Shown one piece after another: positions 32,393-33,272 of a stretch of 33,272 bases of DNA. Under the pieces are notes generated by a model. The model worked only from the letters and a program-made list of their open reading frames with translations, made no database searches and was not told the DNA's origin. How positions within the stretch are numbered: the stretch's first letter is position 1; each line of letters opens with the position of its first letter. Source of the DNA: Bacteroides sp. (GTDB lineage Bacteria; Bacteroidota; Bacteroidia; Bacteroidales; Muribaculaceae); contig JAAVDF010000003.1 in the NCBI GenBank assembly GCA_014801945.1, forward strand, positions 1 to 33,272, written 5' to 3'. The translations under genes and the position numbers were made by a program.

Positions 32393-33004
32393 TTAGAATT
32401 TATATGCTACGGCAACGAATACTGAATGGGTGAGGTAATTATCGTTGTGAGGTTGGGGATGATGGCTTATTGGCCGTCCGGAGTAGAGACTGAAATTGGT
32501 TATGCCGTAGCCGATTGTCCATATCCAGAAGTCGGTCTGAACATTGATGCCTGCGCGGAAATCATGGGATGCTATGCGGGCTCTCTTACTTCCGTGTGCT
32601 CCGGGCGAGAGGATGATTCCGGCTTCGCCGAAAAGATGGAAGCCCATCTCCTGCTGTCGCCAATATATCAGCCGTGGCGTACGCAGGACTGCGGCCGGCG
32701 TGAATTTGAAACGTGCTGTGTAGTCGGTGGATTTTTCCCAATCCTCGACTCCCCAGTCGCCCATTTCCTCGATTTCAGCGGCAGTGCCGAGGCTCATTTT
32801 GAGTCCGAGATATTCGATGGGGAAACATGCGATGCTGAAATCAACCTGAAATCCATCATTATTAAGACCCGCACTGACAGCTCCCTCCCAGTGATAGATC
32901 CCTTCTTCTATGCGTATGCGCTGGGCAGATACGGTAAGAGATGAGATGATGAATACTGACAACAGGAGTAAGCGAGTGATGAGTTGAGAGGTGAAAGTAT
33001 GCAC
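32393..33004 (-). CDS. Small outer-membrane beta-barrel-like protein
   Basis: A 203-residue exported protein with a clear signal peptide (LLLLSVFIISSLTVSAQ, residues ~12-28). The mature part alternates polar and hydrophobic residues in strand-sized blocks (FQVDFSIACFPIEYLGLKMS, YTARFKFTPAAVLRTPRLIYW, MGFHLFGEAGIILSPG) and ends in VFVAVAYKF, a C-terminal aromatic typical of outer-membrane barrels. It is not assigned to a named family; an eight-stranded OmpA/OmpW-like barrel would fit the length. The promoter at 33033-33063 would give a leader of only ~20 bases. Confidence 0.75.
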   Translation of the reverse strand: MHTFTSQLITRLLLLSVFIISSLTVSAQRIRIEEGIYHWEGAVSAGLNNDGFQVDFSIACFPIEYLGLKMSLGTAAEIEEMGDWGVEDWEKSTDYTARFKFTPAAVLRTPRLIYWRQQEMGFHLFGEAGIILSPGAHGSKRARIASHDFRAGINVQTDFWIWTIGYGITNFSLYSGRPISHHPQPHNDNYLTHSVFVAVAYKF

Positions 33005-33032
33005 TGCGAAATAGAATTGATGATATCTTTGG

Positions 33033-33063
33033 CAAAAGTAATACTTTTGTAGGTAAAAACAAT
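33033..33063 (-). promoter_or_regulatory. Promoter of the beta-barrel gene, in a -7 palindrome
   Basis: The minus-strand -7 TACTTTTG (33033-33040) has ATTG at the -33 position 19 bases away (33060-33063). A mirror-image TACTTTTG on the plus strand (33042-33049) abuts it with one base between, forming a 17-base palindrome. No plus-strand gene follows within the window. Confidence 0.65.
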
Positions 33064-33192
33064 GAATTTGTCGAAAAAAGTCAGTATTTCTATCAATTTG
33101 ATATAATTATGGACTTTTGTGCATCGGGATGAAGGAAAAATGCAACAATGGGGAAAATAAAAATGACCATTAGACCAATGAAAAGGTATAGG

Positions 33193-33230
33193 GAAATAAA
33201 AAATCCACCCGCACAAATCGTGCGGGTGGA
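33193..33230 (-). terminator. Terminator of a minus-strand gene beyond the right edge
   Basis: An 11-bp stem (33204-33214 with 33220-33230, five-base loop) is followed on the minus strand by a T-rich tract (plus-strand A-run 33198-33203). It therefore ends a leftward transcript entering from the right. Confidence 0.85.
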
Positions 33231-33248
33231 CTATGGATGATTGTCCTT

Positions 33249-33272
33249 TCATTTCATCGGAGGCTGATGCCA
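33249..33272 (-). CDS. Possible C-terminal end of a minus-strand gene (partial)
   Basis: Just before the terminator, one minus-strand frame reads WHQPPMK and a stop (TGA at 33249-33251). The terminator shows that a leftward gene ends about here, but with eight codons the frame and product cannot be established. Confidence 0.25.
   Translation of the reverse strand, partial: WHQPPMK

Overview
The window looks like chromosome of a member of the Bacteroidales. The evidence is the fused lpxC-fabZ gene, Bacteroidetes-type promoters (TTTG, a 19-base gap, then TAnnTTTG) in front of several genes, almost no Shine-Dalgarno sequences, fimbrillin-family lipoproteins with a DUF5119 partner, gldD/gldE, and a DUF3127 protein. 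Roughly balanced base composition and the gene set suggest a gut lineage such as Muribaculaceae, but that family assignment is an impression, not a demonstration.

Layout. 1-117: 3' end of a 5S rRNA and its terminator. 320-3529: lipid A operon lpxD, lpxC-fabZ, lpxA. 3595-5117: an overlapping pair made of a secreted endonuclease I-like protein that appears to lack its catalytic His, and a small lipoprotein. 5121-6156 (minus): smpB and a Yip1-like membrane protein. A perfect palindrome carrying two outward-facing -7 elements separates them from a PH-like membrane protein at 6325. 6988-7443: tRNA-Met and rpsU, each with a textbook promoter. 7763-10317: a large lipoprotein resembling six-hairpin glycosidases, overlapping a YfcE-type phosphoesterase. 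10448-11755 (minus): a DcaP-like porin. 12049-14243: ECF sigma factor, overlapping anti-sigma-like protein, and a secreted protein with a long Ala/Glu/Arg/Lys helix. 14404-15078: a HigB/HigA-type toxin-antitoxin pair. 15203-16846: aspartate 4-decarboxylase.

17000-20205 (minus) is a fimbrial locus: a DUF5119 lipoprotein, then two fimbrillin-like lipoproteins. 20392-20814 (minus) is a DUF3127 OB-fold protein ending in an SSB-like acidic tip. Next comes an AT-rich scar holding a small antitoxin-like gene and a 42-codon stump of a zeta-toxin kinase. 21615-22307 is an XRE/S24 self-cleaving-type repressor with no prophage around it. 22292-24882 (minus) is gldE, gldD and a phosphopantetheinyl transferase. 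25019-32129 (minus) is a housekeeping run transcribed cysE, THUMP-methyltransferase, purD, membrane protein, pdxB, DMT transporter. The window closes with a small outer-membrane beta-barrel-like protein and the terminator of a minus-strand gene lying beyond the right edge.

Most of the window is core metabolism and envelope biogenesis. The parts most worth a second look are the degenerate endonuclease I with its lipoprotein partner, the truncated zeta module, the SSB-tipped DUF3127 protein, the palindromes built on -7 promoter elements, and the smpB terminator that lies inside the coding sequence of the opposing gene. No CRISPR array, insertion sequence or prophage was seen.
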